A stretch of 64,000 nt of DNA from Microvirga alba (GTDB taxonomy: Bacteria; Pseudomonadota; Alphaproteobacteria; Rhizobiales; Beijerinckiaceae), in NCBI RefSeq assembly GCF_015694465.1, contig NZ_JADQDO010000003.1:62001-126000 (forward strand). The letters run 5' to 3'. A model generated the notes under the pieces. It made no database searches, had not been told where the DNA came from, and saw only the letters and a program-made list of their open reading frames with translations. Both the position numbers and the translations under genes were made by a program. Of the stretch, positions 38,233 to 46,617 are shown piece after piece. Within the stretch, counting starts at the first letter, position 1, and every line of letters starts with the position of its first letter.

Positions 38233-38757
38233 CTAGTCGTCCTCGCCCTCGCCGAGAGATTTCGGCGTGACGAAGCGTTCGAGACGCCCCTCCTTCCGAC
38301 CCAACTCGGCCCAGCTGCCATGGGAGAAGTCGATGATCGCGAGCCCGGCGGTCGGGTATTTAAGGCCGATCCGCTGAAGACCATCCCGGTCGCCATGGCC
38401 GATGAGAATCTGCGCCAGATCCTCGAAACCGGGATTATGGCCGATCATCAGCACGGTGCGGCTCTCAGGCTCGACCTCGTGCAGGACCTTCAGAAGCGTG
38501 GCGACCGTGGCCTCGTAGATGCGCCGGTCGCGACGGGACTCTGGGTCTCCGAGATAGGGCTCGATGGATTTCCAGGTTTGCTCGGTGCGCTTGGAGGGCG
38601 ACACCAGAACGAGATCGGGCAGCAGCTTCTCGTCTCTGAGGTATTTCCCCATCGAGACGGCAGCCGCCTGCCCGCGCTTGGCGAGCGGCCTGTCGAAATC
38701 GAGCATGGACGGGGGCCGGTCGGCCTTGGCGTGACGAAGAAGGAGAAGACGTCGCAT
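38233..38757 (-). CDS. SixA-like histidine phosphatase family protein
   Basis: 174 residues from ATG 38757 (MRRLLLLRHAKADRPP); the longer upstream frame lacks a signal of coding. The RHAKA motif carries the catalytic phospho-histidine, FDRPLAKRG and VSPSKRTEQTW supply arginines, and VLMIGHNPGFEDLA has the second active-site histidine. SixA dephosphorylates phosphohistidine on PTS-type or phosphorelay proteins. The family assignment is solid; the substrate is not known. It lies 7 bp after the MoxR gene in the same direction. Confidence 0.9.
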   Translation of the reverse strand: MRRLLLLRHAKADRPPSMLDFDRPLAKRGQAAAVSMGKYLRDEKLLPDLVLVSPSKRTEQTWKSIEPYLGDPESRRDRRIYEATVATLLKVLHEVEPESRTVLMIGHNPGFEDLAQILIGHGDRDGLQRIGLKYPTAGLAIIDFSHGSWAELGRKEGRLERFVTPKSLGEGEDD

Positions 38758-38764
38758 GACTGGT

Positions 38765-39613
38765 TCAGCGCCCTTCCCGCCGCGCGATGAAGGCAAGCTT
38801 TTCGAAAAGGCTCACATCCTGCTCGTTTTTCAACAGCGCCCCGTGAAGCGGCGGAATGAGCTTACGGGTGTCCCGTTCGCGCAATTGCTCGGGGCCGATA
38901 TCCTCGGAAACCAGAAGCTTGAGCCAATCGAGCAACTCCGAGGTGGACGGCTTTTTCTTGAGGCCCGGCACCTCGCGGACATCGAAGAAGATTTTGAGCG
39001 CTTCCTCGATCAGGCGGCGCTTGATGCCGGGATAATGCACCTCGACGATCCGGGCCATGGTCTCGGCATCGGGAAACTTGATGTAGTGAAAGAAGCAGCG
39101 GCGCAAGAAAGCGTCCGGCAATTCCTTCTCGTTGTTCGACGTGATGATGACGATGGGCCGTTTGACCGCACGGATCGTCTCGCCGGTCTCGTAGACATGG
39201 AACTCCATGCGGTCGAGTTCGAGCAGGAGATCGTTCGGGAACTCGATATCCGCCTTGTCGATCTCGTCGATCAGCAAAACCGGCCGCGCGTCGGAGGCGA
39301 AGGCGTCCCACAGTTTTCCACGCTTGATGTAATTGCGGATGTCCGACACGCGCTGATCGCCGAGCTGGCTGTCGCGCAGGCGCGAAACGGCGTCATACTC
39401 GTAAAGCCCCTGTTGGGCCTTGGTGGTGGACTTGATGTGCCAGGTCAAAAGCGGCGCGTTGAGGGCCCTGGCGATTTCCTCGGCAAGGACTGATTTGCCG
39501 GTGCCGGGCTCTCCCTTCACCAGAAGCGGGCGTTCCAGCACGATCGCCGCGTTGACGGCGACCGTCAGGTCCTCGGTTGCCACATATGATTCAGTGCCCG
39601 CGAAACGCGCCAT
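38765..39613 (-). CDS. MoxR-family AAA+ ATPase
   Basis: 282 residues from ATG 39613 (MARFAGTESYVATEDLTVAV); a longer frame reading upstream is discarded because the added part does not resemble the family. Walker A LVKGEPGTGKSVLAEEIA, Walker B VLLIDEIDKADIEFPND, sensor I IVIITSNNEKELPDAFLRRC and the arginine finger region are visible. MoxR ATPases typically act with von Willebrand factor A proteins to insert metal or mature complexes. The likely vWA partner at 44828-46003 is unusually distant, about 5.2 kb away on the opposite strand. Confidence 0.93.
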   Translation of the reverse strand: MARFAGTESYVATEDLTVAVNAAIVLERPLLVKGEPGTGKSVLAEEIARALNAPLLTWHIKSTTKAQQGLYEYDAVSRLRDSQLGDQRVSDIRNYIKRGKLWDAFASDARPVLLIDEIDKADIEFPNDLLLELDRMEFHVYETGETIRAVKRPIVIITSNNEKELPDAFLRRCFFHYIKFPDAETMARIVEVHYPGIKRRLIEEALKIFFDVREVPGLKKKPSTSELLDWLKLLVSEDIGPEQLRERDTRKLIPPLHGALLKNEQDVSLFEKLAFIARREGR

Positions 39614-39712
39614 GCCCACCTTCCTTGTCCTCGTCACGACCCTATGACCTGTCATCGCCTTTCGGCAACTCTGCTCATAGAGTAAGCCAATAACGAAGCA
39701 GAGGAGCGCCCC

Positions 39713-40999
39713 ATGCCTTATAACCGTTACCACAAGGACCGAATCGGCAATCACAAGCTCAAGCCAGAGACGCTGATGCTCGGCTACGGCTACGATCCGA
39801 CCTTGTCGGAGGGCGCGGTCAAGCCGCCCGTCTTCCTCACCTCGACCTTCGTGTTCACCAGCGCCGAGCACGGCAAGGAATTCTTCGACTATGTGGCCGG
39901 ACGCCGCGAGCCGCCGAAGGGCGAGACCGCCGGCCTCGTCTATTCCCGCTTCAACCACCCGAATGCCGAAATCGTCGAGGACCGCCTCGCCATTTTCGAG
40001 GAAGCGGAAGCGGGCCTTCTGTTTTCCTCCGGCATGTCGGCCATTGCCACCACGATTCTCGCCTTTGCCAAACCCGGCGACGTGATTCTCCACTCGCAGC
40101 CGCTTTATGGCGGCACGGAGACCCTGATCGCCAAGACGCTTGCCAATCTCGACATCAAGGCGGTCGGTTTCGCCGATGGCGTCGATGGGGTCGGCATGCG
40201 CGCGGCGGCGAAGGAGGCGCAAGGAAAGGGCCGGGTTTCGATCATCATGATCGAAACGCCATCGAATCCGCTCAACACCCTGGTCGATGTCGCCCTGATC
40301 CGCAAAATCGCGGAGGAAATCGGCGCGGCCCAGGGTCATCGTCCCATCATCGTGTGCGACAACACCCTGCTCGGCCCGCTCTTCCAGAAGCCGCTGCGCG
40401 ACGGGGCCGACATCTCGGTCTATTCACTGACAAAGTATGTCGGCGGCCATTCGGACCTCATCGCAGGCGCGGCGCTCGGCTCCAAGGAGCTGATGAAATC
40501 CGTCCGCCTGCTGCGTTCCGCCATCGGCACTCAGCTCGACCCGCATTCGTGCTGGATGCTCGGCCGCTCGCTCGAAACGCTGGCGCTGCGCATGAACGCC
40601 GCGAACCGCAACGCGGAAATCGTCGCGCGCTTCCTGCACGAGCATCCGAGCGTCGTGAAGGTGCACCACCTCGCCTACCTGCCCGAAGGCTCGGCGGCGA
40701 AGCACGTCTATGAGGCCCAATGCGACGCCCCCGGCTCGACCTTCTCCTTCGACGTGAAGGGCGGCGAAGCGGAGGCCTTCAAGGTGCTGAACGCGCTCCA
40801 GGTCTTCAAGCTCGCGGTGAGCTTAGGGGGCACCGAGTCGCTGATCTCGCATCCCGCGTCGACCACCCATTCCGGCGTGCCGAAAGCGACCCGCGACCGC
40901 CTCGGCGTCTCCGACGCCACCATCCGTGTCTCCATCGGCATCGAGCACCCGGACGATCTGGTGGCCGATCTGGCGCAGGCGCTGGCGACATTAGGGTAA
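39713..40999 (+). CDS. PLP-dependent Cys/Met metabolism enzyme (methionine gamma-lyase/cystathionine gamma-synthase type)
   Basis: 428 residues. Family features include [43 protein letters not shown], the [19 protein letters not shown] strand and the PLP-lysine segment [19 protein letters not shown], then [17 protein letters not shown]. It acts on homocysteine, cystathionine or methionine-type sulfur amino acids; which reaction cannot be told from motifs. It starts 99 bp from the divergent MoxR gene. No sulfur-regulated element is recognised in that gap. Confidence 0.88.
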   Translation: MPYNRYHKDRIGNHKLKPETLMLGYGYDPTLSEGAVKPPVFLTSTFVFTSAEHGKEFFDYVAGRREPPKGETAGLVYSRFNHPNAEIVEDRLAIFEEAEAGLLFSSGMSAIATTILAFAKPGDVILHSQPLYGGTETLIAKTLANLDIKAVGFADGVDGVGMRAAAKEAQGKGRVSIIMIETPSNPLNTLVDVALIRKIAEEIGAAQGHRPIIVCDNTLLGPLFQKPLRDGADISVYSLTKYVGGHSDLIAGAALGSKELMKSVRLLRSAIGTQLDPHSCWMLGRSLETLALRMNAANRNAEIVARFLHEHPSVVKVHHLAYLPEGSAAKHVYEAQCDAPGSTFSFDVKGGEAEAFKVLNALQVFKLAVSLGGTESLISHPASTTHSGVPKATRDRLGVSDATIRVSIGIEHPDDLVADLAQALATLG

Positions 41000-41017
41000 G
41001 GCGACCTGCTGCCCCCA

Positions 41018-41160
41018 GTCATTCCGGGTCGCCACGGGCGAACCCGGAACCCATAACCGCCAACGTTTGAGAAGAGGACGCAACGGTCATCGCTGCGTCT
41101 TGTTCGTAACGCTTGGTGTTTGATGGGATGCGGGCTCCGCTTGCGCGGCCTCGGAATGAC
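41018..41160. repeat. Palindromic dispersed repeat, copy 3 of 5
   Basis: 143-bp unit. The left end GTCATTCCGGGTCGCC and right end TCGGAATGAC are more diverged than in other copies, but ACCCGGAACCCATAACC is kept. It lies immediately on one side of the GIY-YIG gene; copy 4 lies on the other side. Confidence 0.85.
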
Positions 41161-41179
41161 GATGCGGTGAGCGCAACAG

Positions 41180-41467
41180 CTACATGTTCAGCGTCGCATA
41201 GAGATCCGACCAATCCGGATTCATCTCTTCGATCAGCCTGATCTTCCAATCCCGCCGCCACGTCTTGAGGCTCTTTTCCCGCGCGATGGCTTCATCGATG
41301 CGCTCGTAGGTTTCGTACCAGACGAGACGCGTGATGTCGTATTGGGCCGAGAAGCCGGGGATGATCTTGGATTTATGCTGGCCGACCCGGCGCGACAGGT
41401 CGTTGGTGACGCCGAGATAAAGCGTTCCGTGACGGCGGCTGGCCAGCATGTAGACGGAGTAGCTCAC
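41180..41467 (-). CDS. GIY-YIG nuclease family protein (URI type)
   Basis: 95-residue single-domain protein. VYMLASRRHGTLYLGVTND gives the two strands of the GIY-YIG core (VYM...LYLG) with the Arg of NDLSRRVGQHK. The predicted metal-binding Glu lies in AIAREKSLKTWRRDWK. Such small UvrC-like/URI proteins are common in Alphaproteobacteria, often in many copies, with unclear in vivo role. It lies between two copies of the palindromic repeat (20 bp and 81 bp away), which may point to a mobility link. Confidence 0.92.
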   Translation of the reverse strand: MSYSVYMLASRRHGTLYLGVTNDLSRRVGQHKSKIIPGFSAQYDITRLVWYETYERIDEAIAREKSLKTWRRDWKIRLIEEMNPDWSDLYATLNM

Positions 41468-41547
41468 GGGATGGCAAGCACGGGACGTTTCATTGTTGCA
41501 ACCAAATAAGACCGGCTAGCCGTTGTCAATCACCCTCCAAGCCTCCC

Positions 41548-41693
41548 GTCATTCCGGGGCCGCGAAAGCGGAGCCCGGAACCCATAAACGCTGACGGTTG
41601 CGGATAAAGAAGCAACGGCTGTCGCGCGCGTTGTTCGGAAAGCTCAGCGGTTCTGGGTTCCGGGCCCGGCCCTACGGCCCGCCCCGGAATGAC
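41548..41693. repeat. Palindromic dispersed repeat, copy 4 of 5
   Basis: 146-bp unit, GTCATTCCGGGGCCGCGAAA at the left and GCCCCGGAATGAC at the right, with GAGCCCGGAACCCATAA / GGTTCTGGGTTCCGGGCC inner arms. It ends 9 bp before the orphan LexA box. Confidence 0.9.
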
Positions 41694-41701
41694 GGCAGCA
41701 T

Positions 41702-41744
41702 GTTCTCTTTTTGTTCTTGACATTATTCCCAACCTTGGCTATCT
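41702..41744 (+). promoter_or_regulatory. Orphan promoter with LexA (SOS) box
   Basis: GTTC-TCTTTTT-GTTC at 41702-41716 matches the GTTC-N7-GTTC LexA operator. Its last base is the first base of a strong alphaproteobacterial -35, CTTGAC (41716-41721). After a 17-bp spacer comes CTATCT (41739-41744), close to the CTATAT -10 consensus. No gene follows in either direction. Confidence 0.75.
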
Positions 41745-41750
41745 CTCCTC

Positions 41751-41960
41751 CTGTCCCGACCCACCGAGGGGCGCGCTCGCGAGGCGTCGTGATTGTGGGG
41801 TCGGGCACGGTCCCGCGAGTGGGGGTACGCAACCCCATTCGGCGGGAGGCCCAGGCTGTGCCGAGGGCTCAGGTTGGTCCGGGGCCGCCCGTTTCTCGCA
41901 GACGGTGTCCGCCACGGGCAGCTGTTGGAGCCAACGCCGCCTGTCCGCCTAAAAGAACCG
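41751..41960 (+). ncRNA. Candidate structured non-coding RNA downstream of the orphan SOS promoter
   Basis: The expected transcript would start near 41751. By-eye folding gives CCCGC-GAGTGGGG paired with CCCCATTC-g-GCGGG (41812-41846), an outer TCGgGCAC/GTGCCGA, GCCCGT/ACGGGC (about 41886-41919) and a possible long-range AGGCGtCGT/AACGCCGCCT (about 41782-41942). It matches no RNA family I recognise: no RNase P, SRP, tmRNA or riboswitch motif is visible. The boundaries are approximate. It may alternatively be a decayed gene region. Confidence 0.35.
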
Positions 41961-42043
41961 TGCGCGAGGTGCCAGCCGGCTCTCACATCTCATCGCCATC
42001 ATCGAGCCGGACCGCACGTCGCGCCACCCTCGATCGCTTCTCA

Positions 42044-42070
42044 GGCTTGGGGCTTTTTCAGCCCCAAGCC
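42044..42070. repeat. Long perfect hairpin
   Basis: GGCTTGGGGC, 7-nt loop TTTTTCA, GCCCCAAGCC. The T-run is in the loop rather than after the stem, so it is not a classical terminator; it may be a transcript-end structure or repeat-derived. Confidence 0.6.
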
Positions 42071-42140
42071 CGAAGGCGCTTGTTCTTTGACATCCCTTGT
42101 CGACACCCTGGACCCCGCCGCAGGCCATCACGAGGCGCGC

Positions 42141-42455
42141 CTGCTCCCTCTCCCGGCGGGAGAGGGTTGGGGTGAGGGGTTGCGCCCTCTTTCGGATAAG
42201 GCGCAAGCCCTCACCCTCGCTTCGCTCGGCCTCTCCGCAACGGGAGAGGTGAAGAGGGCGCCCGCCATCGAACGCTCAGGCGAACCGAGGCGGGCCCCTC
42301 TTTCCCCTCCCCCTCGCGGAGGGGTCAGGGGTGGGGGTGGTTCGACCGGGTGAGTGATGACGGAATGCGGGCATGGTATCCGCCGGAGTACGCCGCTCCC
42401 CAACCGCGGGCTCTGACTTTCCGACCCCCCACCTCCCCGCAAGGGGGAGGAGCGA
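42141..42455. repeat. Cluster of GGGAGAGGG-type palindromic repeats
   Basis: Several short units: CTCCCTCTCCCGGCGGGAGAG at the start (about 42144), CCTCTCCGCAACGGGAGAGG (about 42230), CCCCTCCCCCTCGCGGAGGGG (about 42305) and CCACCTCCCCGCAAGGGGGAGG (about 42430). This type of palindrome is scattered through many proteobacterial genomes. Confidence 0.65.
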
Positions 42456-42516
42456 TCGCGCGGAGAGCGGTGCGCCTTGTTCGTAAAGCACAGCCCCGGA
42501 CCGGACACCCTCCCTT

Positions 42517-42656
42517 GTCACTCCGGGGCCGCGTCAGCGGAGCCCGGAGCCCATAACCGCCACAGTGCCCGGACAAGGCGGAATGCTCGCGCTTCATCCT
42601 GACATGACAGTGTTTGTGGGTTCCGGGCCCGGCCCGGTGGGCCGTCCCGGAATGAC
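42517..42656. repeat. Palindromic dispersed repeat, copy 5 of 5
   Basis: 140-bp unit with left end GTCACTCCGGGGCCGCG, inner arms GAGCCCGGAGCCCATAACC / TTTGTGGGTTCCGGGCCC, and right end CCCGGAATGAC. Confidence 0.88.
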
Positions 42657-42759
42657 ACTCGGGTATCATCCCCGGCCGGAGCGAAGCTGAGGGGAAGAGG
42701 ATCCACGTCCAGCCTCGGCGGCTACCGTAGATCCCCTTCCCGCGCCTCATTCCTTCCTT

Positions 42760-42842
42760 GTCATCACCGGGCTCGTCCCGGTGATCTCGATCCGTGAGGC
42801 GCTCGTCCAATCGAGATGGCCGGCACAAAGCCAGCCATGACA
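42760..42842. repeat. Palindromic element with GTCATCACCGG and CCAGCCATGAC ends
   Basis: 83-bp element: GTCATCACCGGGCTCGTCCCGGTGATC, then a spacer, then GATGGCCGGCACAAAGCCAGCCATGAC. The two halves are separate hairpins and share GTCAT/ATGAC ends. It is related in style to the ATGGCCGG palindromes near icd. Confidence 0.65.
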
Positions 42843-43027
42843 CCAGAACCCCGTTCTCCACGGACCGCGACAAAGCAGGCGAGAAAAAGTTCCCTTTCGC
42901 GCCGAGACTGCGCCAAGCGTTCATCCTCTGTGCATCGATATGCGGCTAAGCTTTTCAAGATGCACAGAATTCAACCTTGCGCTCGGGCCCTTCGTGAACT
43001 CATGATGGCTGGAACCGGACGGAGCTT

Positions 43028-44824
43028 ATGGCAGTCGCGCTAGACCTGCATTCTTATCAAGAACCCATTCTTTTCCTGGCGACGGCGGGAATCGTCGTTC
43101 CGCTCTTCCACCGTTTGAGAATCAGCCCGGTGCTCGGATTTCTCGGCGCAGGCGCGTTGCTGGGGCCCTACGGCCTCGGGCGGCTGGTGCCGTCTTATCC
43201 CTGGATCAACTGGCTGACCCTCTCGAATCAGGAAGAGACGTCTCACCTTGCCGAATTCGGCGTGGTGTTCCTGCTCTTCACCATCGGCATCGAACTCTCC
43301 TGGCAGCGCCTGCGCACTCTGCGACGACTGGTGTTCGGATTTGGATCGCTTCAGGTCGCGCTCTGCGCGCTCGCGCTTGGCCTCCTCGTGTTCAAGGCGG
43401 TCGGCACTGTGACGGCCGCCGCCATCGTCGGCCTCGCGCTCGCCCTATCCTCGACCGCCATCGTGATCCCAGTCATGGCGGAGCAGAAACGGCTCAACAA
43501 GGCGGTCGGACGCGCCAGCTTCTCAGCCCTGCTCTTCCAGGATCTCGCCGTCGCGCCGATTCTGTTCACCATCGCGGTGCTCGATACGGGCCAGCCCGAG
43601 GTGACGATGTCGTCTTTCGCGGGCGCGCTGCTGCAGGCCGCTTTGGCGCTCGCGGTTCTCGTCGGGCTCGGACGCCTCGTCCTGCGACCGTTCTTCCAGC
43701 TCGTCTCCGCGACGAAAAGCCCCGAGCTTTTCATGGCGGCCAGTCTGCTCGTGGTGCTCGTGACGAGTCTGATCGCGGCGGTGAGCGGCCTGTCGATGGC
43801 GCTTGGAGCTTTCATCGCGGGCGTCCTGCTTTCCGAGACCGAATATCGCCGCGCCGTCGATGCGACAATTCAGCCGTTCAAAGGCCTGCTGCTCGGCGTG
43901 TTCTTCGTCTCGGTCGGCATGCGCCTCGATCTCTCTCGCTTTCTCGAAGCGCCCTTCCTGATCCTGGCCGTCGCCTCCCTGCTGATCGTCATCAAGGGCG
44001 TCATCATCTTCGCGCTGGCGCGCCCGTTCGGTCTGAATGCCGCCGAATCCGCGGAGATGGGCCTTTTCCTTGGCCCCGGCGGTGAATTCGGCCTCGTCAT
44101 CGTCGGCAGCGCGATGGCCGCAGGCATCCTTCCCATCGATGTCGGCCAGAGCCTTCTTCTCGTGACGACGCTGACGATGGTCGCCATCCCCATCCTCGCC
44201 CGCGCCGGAAAACCCTTGAGCCGACGCCTCGAACGGAAGCGCGCGCTCGATCCGGAAACCGCGACGCCGCCGCCTGCGGACGAGGTCGGCCGCGTCATCG
44301 TCGCGGGATATGGGCGCGTCGGACAGCTCGTTGCCGACATGCTGGAGCGCCACAAGGTGCCCTATCTGGCCATCGACATCGACCCCGCCCGCGTCGCGGC
44401 GCAACGCAAGGCCGGCAAGCAGGTCTATTTCGGCGACGGCTCGTACCCTGAGTTCCTGCGCGCTTGCGGCATCGACCGCGCCCCGGCTCTGGTCGTGACC
44501 CTGGATACGCCGACCGCCATCGAAGGCGTGGTGACGGCGGCCCGGGGAGAGCGTTCCGACATCACCATCGTCGCCCGCGCCCGCGACGCCCGGCACGCGA
44601 CGCAGCTTTACGAGCTCGGGGTCGACGACGCCGTGCCCGAGACCATCGAAGCCTCGCTGCAACTGAGCGAGGCGGTTCTCGCAGATATCGGCGTGCCCAT
44701 GGGCCTCGTCATTGCCTCGATCCACGAGCGGCGGGACGAATTCCGGGCCATCCTGCGCAAGAGCAATCCCAAGCGGGATCCCGCACGGGCGGAATTCCGG
44801 GCGCGGCGCACGGTCGGCAAGTGA
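43028..44824 (+). CDS. CPA2-family monovalent cation/proton antiporter with TrkA-N domain (KefB-like)
   Basis: 598-residue inner-membrane protein. It has about 12 hydrophobic helices with the CPA2 motifs LLFTIGIELSWQRL and LFQDLAVAPILFTIAVLD (the conserved QDxxxxP), LSMALGAFIAGVLLSETEYR and GLFLGPGGEFGLVIVGSAM. A C-terminal RCK/TrkA-N nucleotide-binding domain follows (VIVAGYGRVGQLVADMLERH), with an extended regulatory tail. KefB/KefC relatives export K+ or exchange cations for protons under electrophile stress. It is the first gene after the repeat island; a vWA-type gene starts 3 bp after its stop. Confidence 0.92.
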   Translation: MAVALDLHSYQEPILFLATAGIVVPLFHRLRISPVLGFLGAGALLGPYGLGRLVPSYPWINWLTLSNQEETSHLAEFGVVFLLFTIGIELSWQRLRTLRRLVFGFGSLQVALCALALGLLVFKAVGTVTAAAIVGLALALSSTAIVIPVMAEQKRLNKAVGRASFSALLFQDLAVAPILFTIAVLDTGQPEVTMSSFAGALLQAALALAVLVGLGRLVLRPFFQLVSATKSPELFMAASLLVVLVTSLIAAVSGLSMALGAFIAGVLLSETEYRRAVDATIQPFKGLLLGVFFVSVGMRLDLSRFLEAPFLILAVASLLIVIKGVIIFALARPFGLNAAESAEMGLFLGPGGEFGLVIVGSAMAAGILPIDVGQSLLLVTTLTMVAIPILARAGKPLSRRLERKRALDPETATPPPADEVGRVIVAGYGRVGQLVADMLERHKVPYLAIDIDPARVAAQRKAGKQVYFGDGSYPEFLRACGIDRAPALVVTLDTPTAIEGVVTAARGERSDITIVARARDARHATQLYELGVDDAVPETIEASLQLSEAVLADIGVPMGLVIASIHERRDEFRAILRKSNPKRDPARAEFRARRTVGK

Positions 44825-44827
44825 GCG

Positions 44828-46003
44828 ATGTTCCTGACCTTCTTCACAGAGCTGCGCGCAGCGAAGGTTCCCGTATCCTTGCGGGAATACCTGTCGCTGC
44901 TCGAAGCACTGGATCAGGACCTCGCCGACAAGAAGATCGAGGATTTCTACTATCTCTCCCGCGCCTGCCTGGTGAAGGACGAGCGCCATTTCGACAAGTT
45001 CGATCAGGTTTTCGGCCATGTCTTCAAAGGCATCGAGAGCCTGGGTCAGGCCGTCGAGGAAGCGCAGATCCCCGAGGAATGGCTCCGCAAGCTCGCCGAG
45101 CGCTACCTGACGGATGAAGAAAAGCGCCAGATCGAAGCGATGGGGTGGGACAGACTTCTGGAGACGCTGAGAGAGCGGCTGAAGGAGCAGACGGGTCGCC
45201 ATCAGGGCGGCAACAAGTGGATCGGCACCGCCGGCACCTCGCCTTACGGGGCTTACGGCTACAACCCCGAAGGCATCCGCATCGGGCAGGACAAGAACCG
45301 CAACTTCCGCGCCGTGAAGGTGTGGGACAAGCGCGAGTTCAAGGATTTCGACGACAATGTCGAACTCGGCGTCCGGAATATGCGCATCGCTCTTCGACGC
45401 CTGCGCCGCTTCGCCCGTTCGGGCGCGGCGGAGGAACTCGATCTCGACGAGACCATCCACGAGACCGCCCACAGGGGCTATCTCGATGTCCGTCTCCGGC
45501 CCGAGCGCCGCAATGCGGTGAAGGTTCTGCTGTTCCTCGATGTCGGCGGGTCCATGGATTGGCACATAGAGGCCGCGGAAGAGCTATTCTCGGCCGCGCG
45601 GCTCGAATTCAAGCATTTCGAGCACTTCTATTTTCACAATTGCGTCTATGAAAACCTCTGGAAAGAAAATCGCCGCCGCTTCGATCAGATCATCCCGACC
45701 CTCGACGTGATCCGCACCTACCCGTCCGATTACCGCGTGGTCTTCGTGGGCGATGCCTCCATGAGCCCCTACGAAATCATCATGCCAGGCGGCTCCGTGG
45801 AGCATTGGAACGAGGAACCCGGTCAGATATGGCTTCAGCGCCTCTTGGGCCATTTCCATAAGGCGGTGTGGTTGAACCCGGTGAGGAAATCCCATTGGGA
45901 CTACACTCAATCCGTCTCGATCGTGCGGCAGCTCTTCTCGGACCGCATGTATCCGCTCAATCTCGAAGGCATCGATCACGCGATGCGGGAACTGGTACGC
46001 TAG
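44828..46003 (+). CDS. von Willebrand factor A domain protein (CoxE-like)
   Basis: 391 residues. An N-terminal helical region (FFTELRAAKVPVSLREYLSL) is typical of CoxE-type proteins paired with MoxR ATPases. The vWA MIDAS region is LLFLDVGGSMDWHIEAA (DxGxS form, in place of DxSxS), then VVFVGDASMSPYE and VWLNPVRKSHWDYT. It is separated by 5.2 kb and the repeat island from its likely partner, the MoxR ATPase at 38765-39613. It follows the antiporter by only 3 bp, so it is in that operon now. Probable metal-insertion or complex-assembly role; target unknown. Confidence 0.88.
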   Translation: MFLTFFTELRAAKVPVSLREYLSLLEALDQDLADKKIEDFYYLSRACLVKDERHFDKFDQVFGHVFKGIESLGQAVEEAQIPEEWLRKLAERYLTDEEKRQIEAMGWDRLLETLRERLKEQTGRHQGGNKWIGTAGTSPYGAYGYNPEGIRIGQDKNRNFRAVKVWDKREFKDFDDNVELGVRNMRIALRRLRRFARSGAAEELDLDETIHETAHRGYLDVRLRPERRNAVKVLLFLDVGGSMDWHIEAAEELFSAARLEFKHFEHFYFHNCVYENLWKENRRRFDQIIPTLDVIRTYPSDYRVVFVGDASMSPYEIIMPGGSVEHWNEEPGQIWLQRLLGHFHKAVWLNPVRKSHWDYTQSVSIVRQLFSDRMYPLNLEGIDHAMRELVR

Positions 46004-46007
46004 ACCG

Positions 46008-46577
46008 ATGAAGCAGACCTATCAGCACAGCCCGCGCCCAGTGGGCGGGCCGATCAGCTTCGCCTTGAAGGGCGACCGGCTGACCGTGGATTCGGGCCGC
46101 AAAGTGCAGGAGGTCCGGCTCGGCGCGGTGGAAACCGTGCGCATGACTTATGAGCCGGGACGGCTGGCGCAGAGTGCGTTTCGGACCCGGGTCACGATGA
46201 AGGACGGCAAGACCTTCACTTTCACGTCGCTCAACTGGAAAAATCTGGTCCAGGCAGAGCAGATGACCGACGAGTACCGGGCCTTCACGCAACAGCTTCT
46301 GAGCGCCATCGCCCGCGCCAATCCCGATGCGCGCTTCATGGCCGGAAAGCCTTGGGGAATTTGGTTCTTCACCAGCTTGCTCGCCGCCGGCTCTCTGCTC
46401 GCCATGGCCTATCTGATCTGGCGAGCCTTCCAGATGGGCGCGACGAACGTCGCGCTGCTCGGCGGGTTGTTCGCGACGGTCGGTATCTGGCAGATCGAAC
46501 CGATGGTCCGGCTCAACAAGCCCCGTCCCTTCCGACCGGACGCACCGCCAGTGGAGCTGCTGCCGGGCGCTTCCTGA
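46008..46577 (+). CDS. Unknown protein with PH-like N-terminus and two membrane helices
   Basis: 189 residues. The N-terminal half is beta-rich (ISFALKGDRLTVDSGRKVQE, VRMTYEPGRL, VTMKDGKTFTFTSLNWKNL), reminiscent of a bacterial PH-like domain, followed by a helix (TDEYRAFTQQLLSAIARAN). Two membrane helices follow (IWFFTSLLAAGSLLAMAYLI and VALLGGLFATVGIWQI). It starts 4 bp after the vWA gene and is co-directional, so it is probably the third gene of that operon. Function unknown. Confidence 0.72.
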   Translation: MKQTYQHSPRPVGGPISFALKGDRLTVDSGRKVQEVRLGAVETVRMTYEPGRLAQSAFRTRVTMKDGKTFTFTSLNWKNLVQAEQMTDEYRAFTQQLLSAIARANPDARFMAGKPWGIWFFTSLLAAGSLLAMAYLIWRAFQMGATNVALLGGLFATVGIWQIEPMVRLNKPRPFRPDAPPVELLPGAS

Positions 46578-46617
46578 AAGCGTTCAAGCGAAAACGACGC
46601 CCGCGAATTCCTCTGCA

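Larger units (their letters stand above)
41468..43027. other. Gene-poor, repeat-rich island
   Basis: About 1.5 kb with no supported protein gene. It contains repeat copy 4 (41548-41693), an orphan LexA box and promoter (41702-41744), a possibly structured transcript (41751-41960), a hairpin (42044-42070), GAGAGGG/GGGGAGG-type repeats (42141-42455), repeat copy 5 (42517-42656) and a longer palindromic element (42760-42842). Confidence 0.65.

Noticed and set aside
42044..42070. Strong hairpin as a terminator
   Set aside because: The T-run lies in the loop and no T-run follows the stem.
41711..42353. Proteins in open frames after the orphan SOS promoter
   Set aside because: The frames run through repeats, have Arg/Pro/Ser-biased composition and no start signal or family resemblance.
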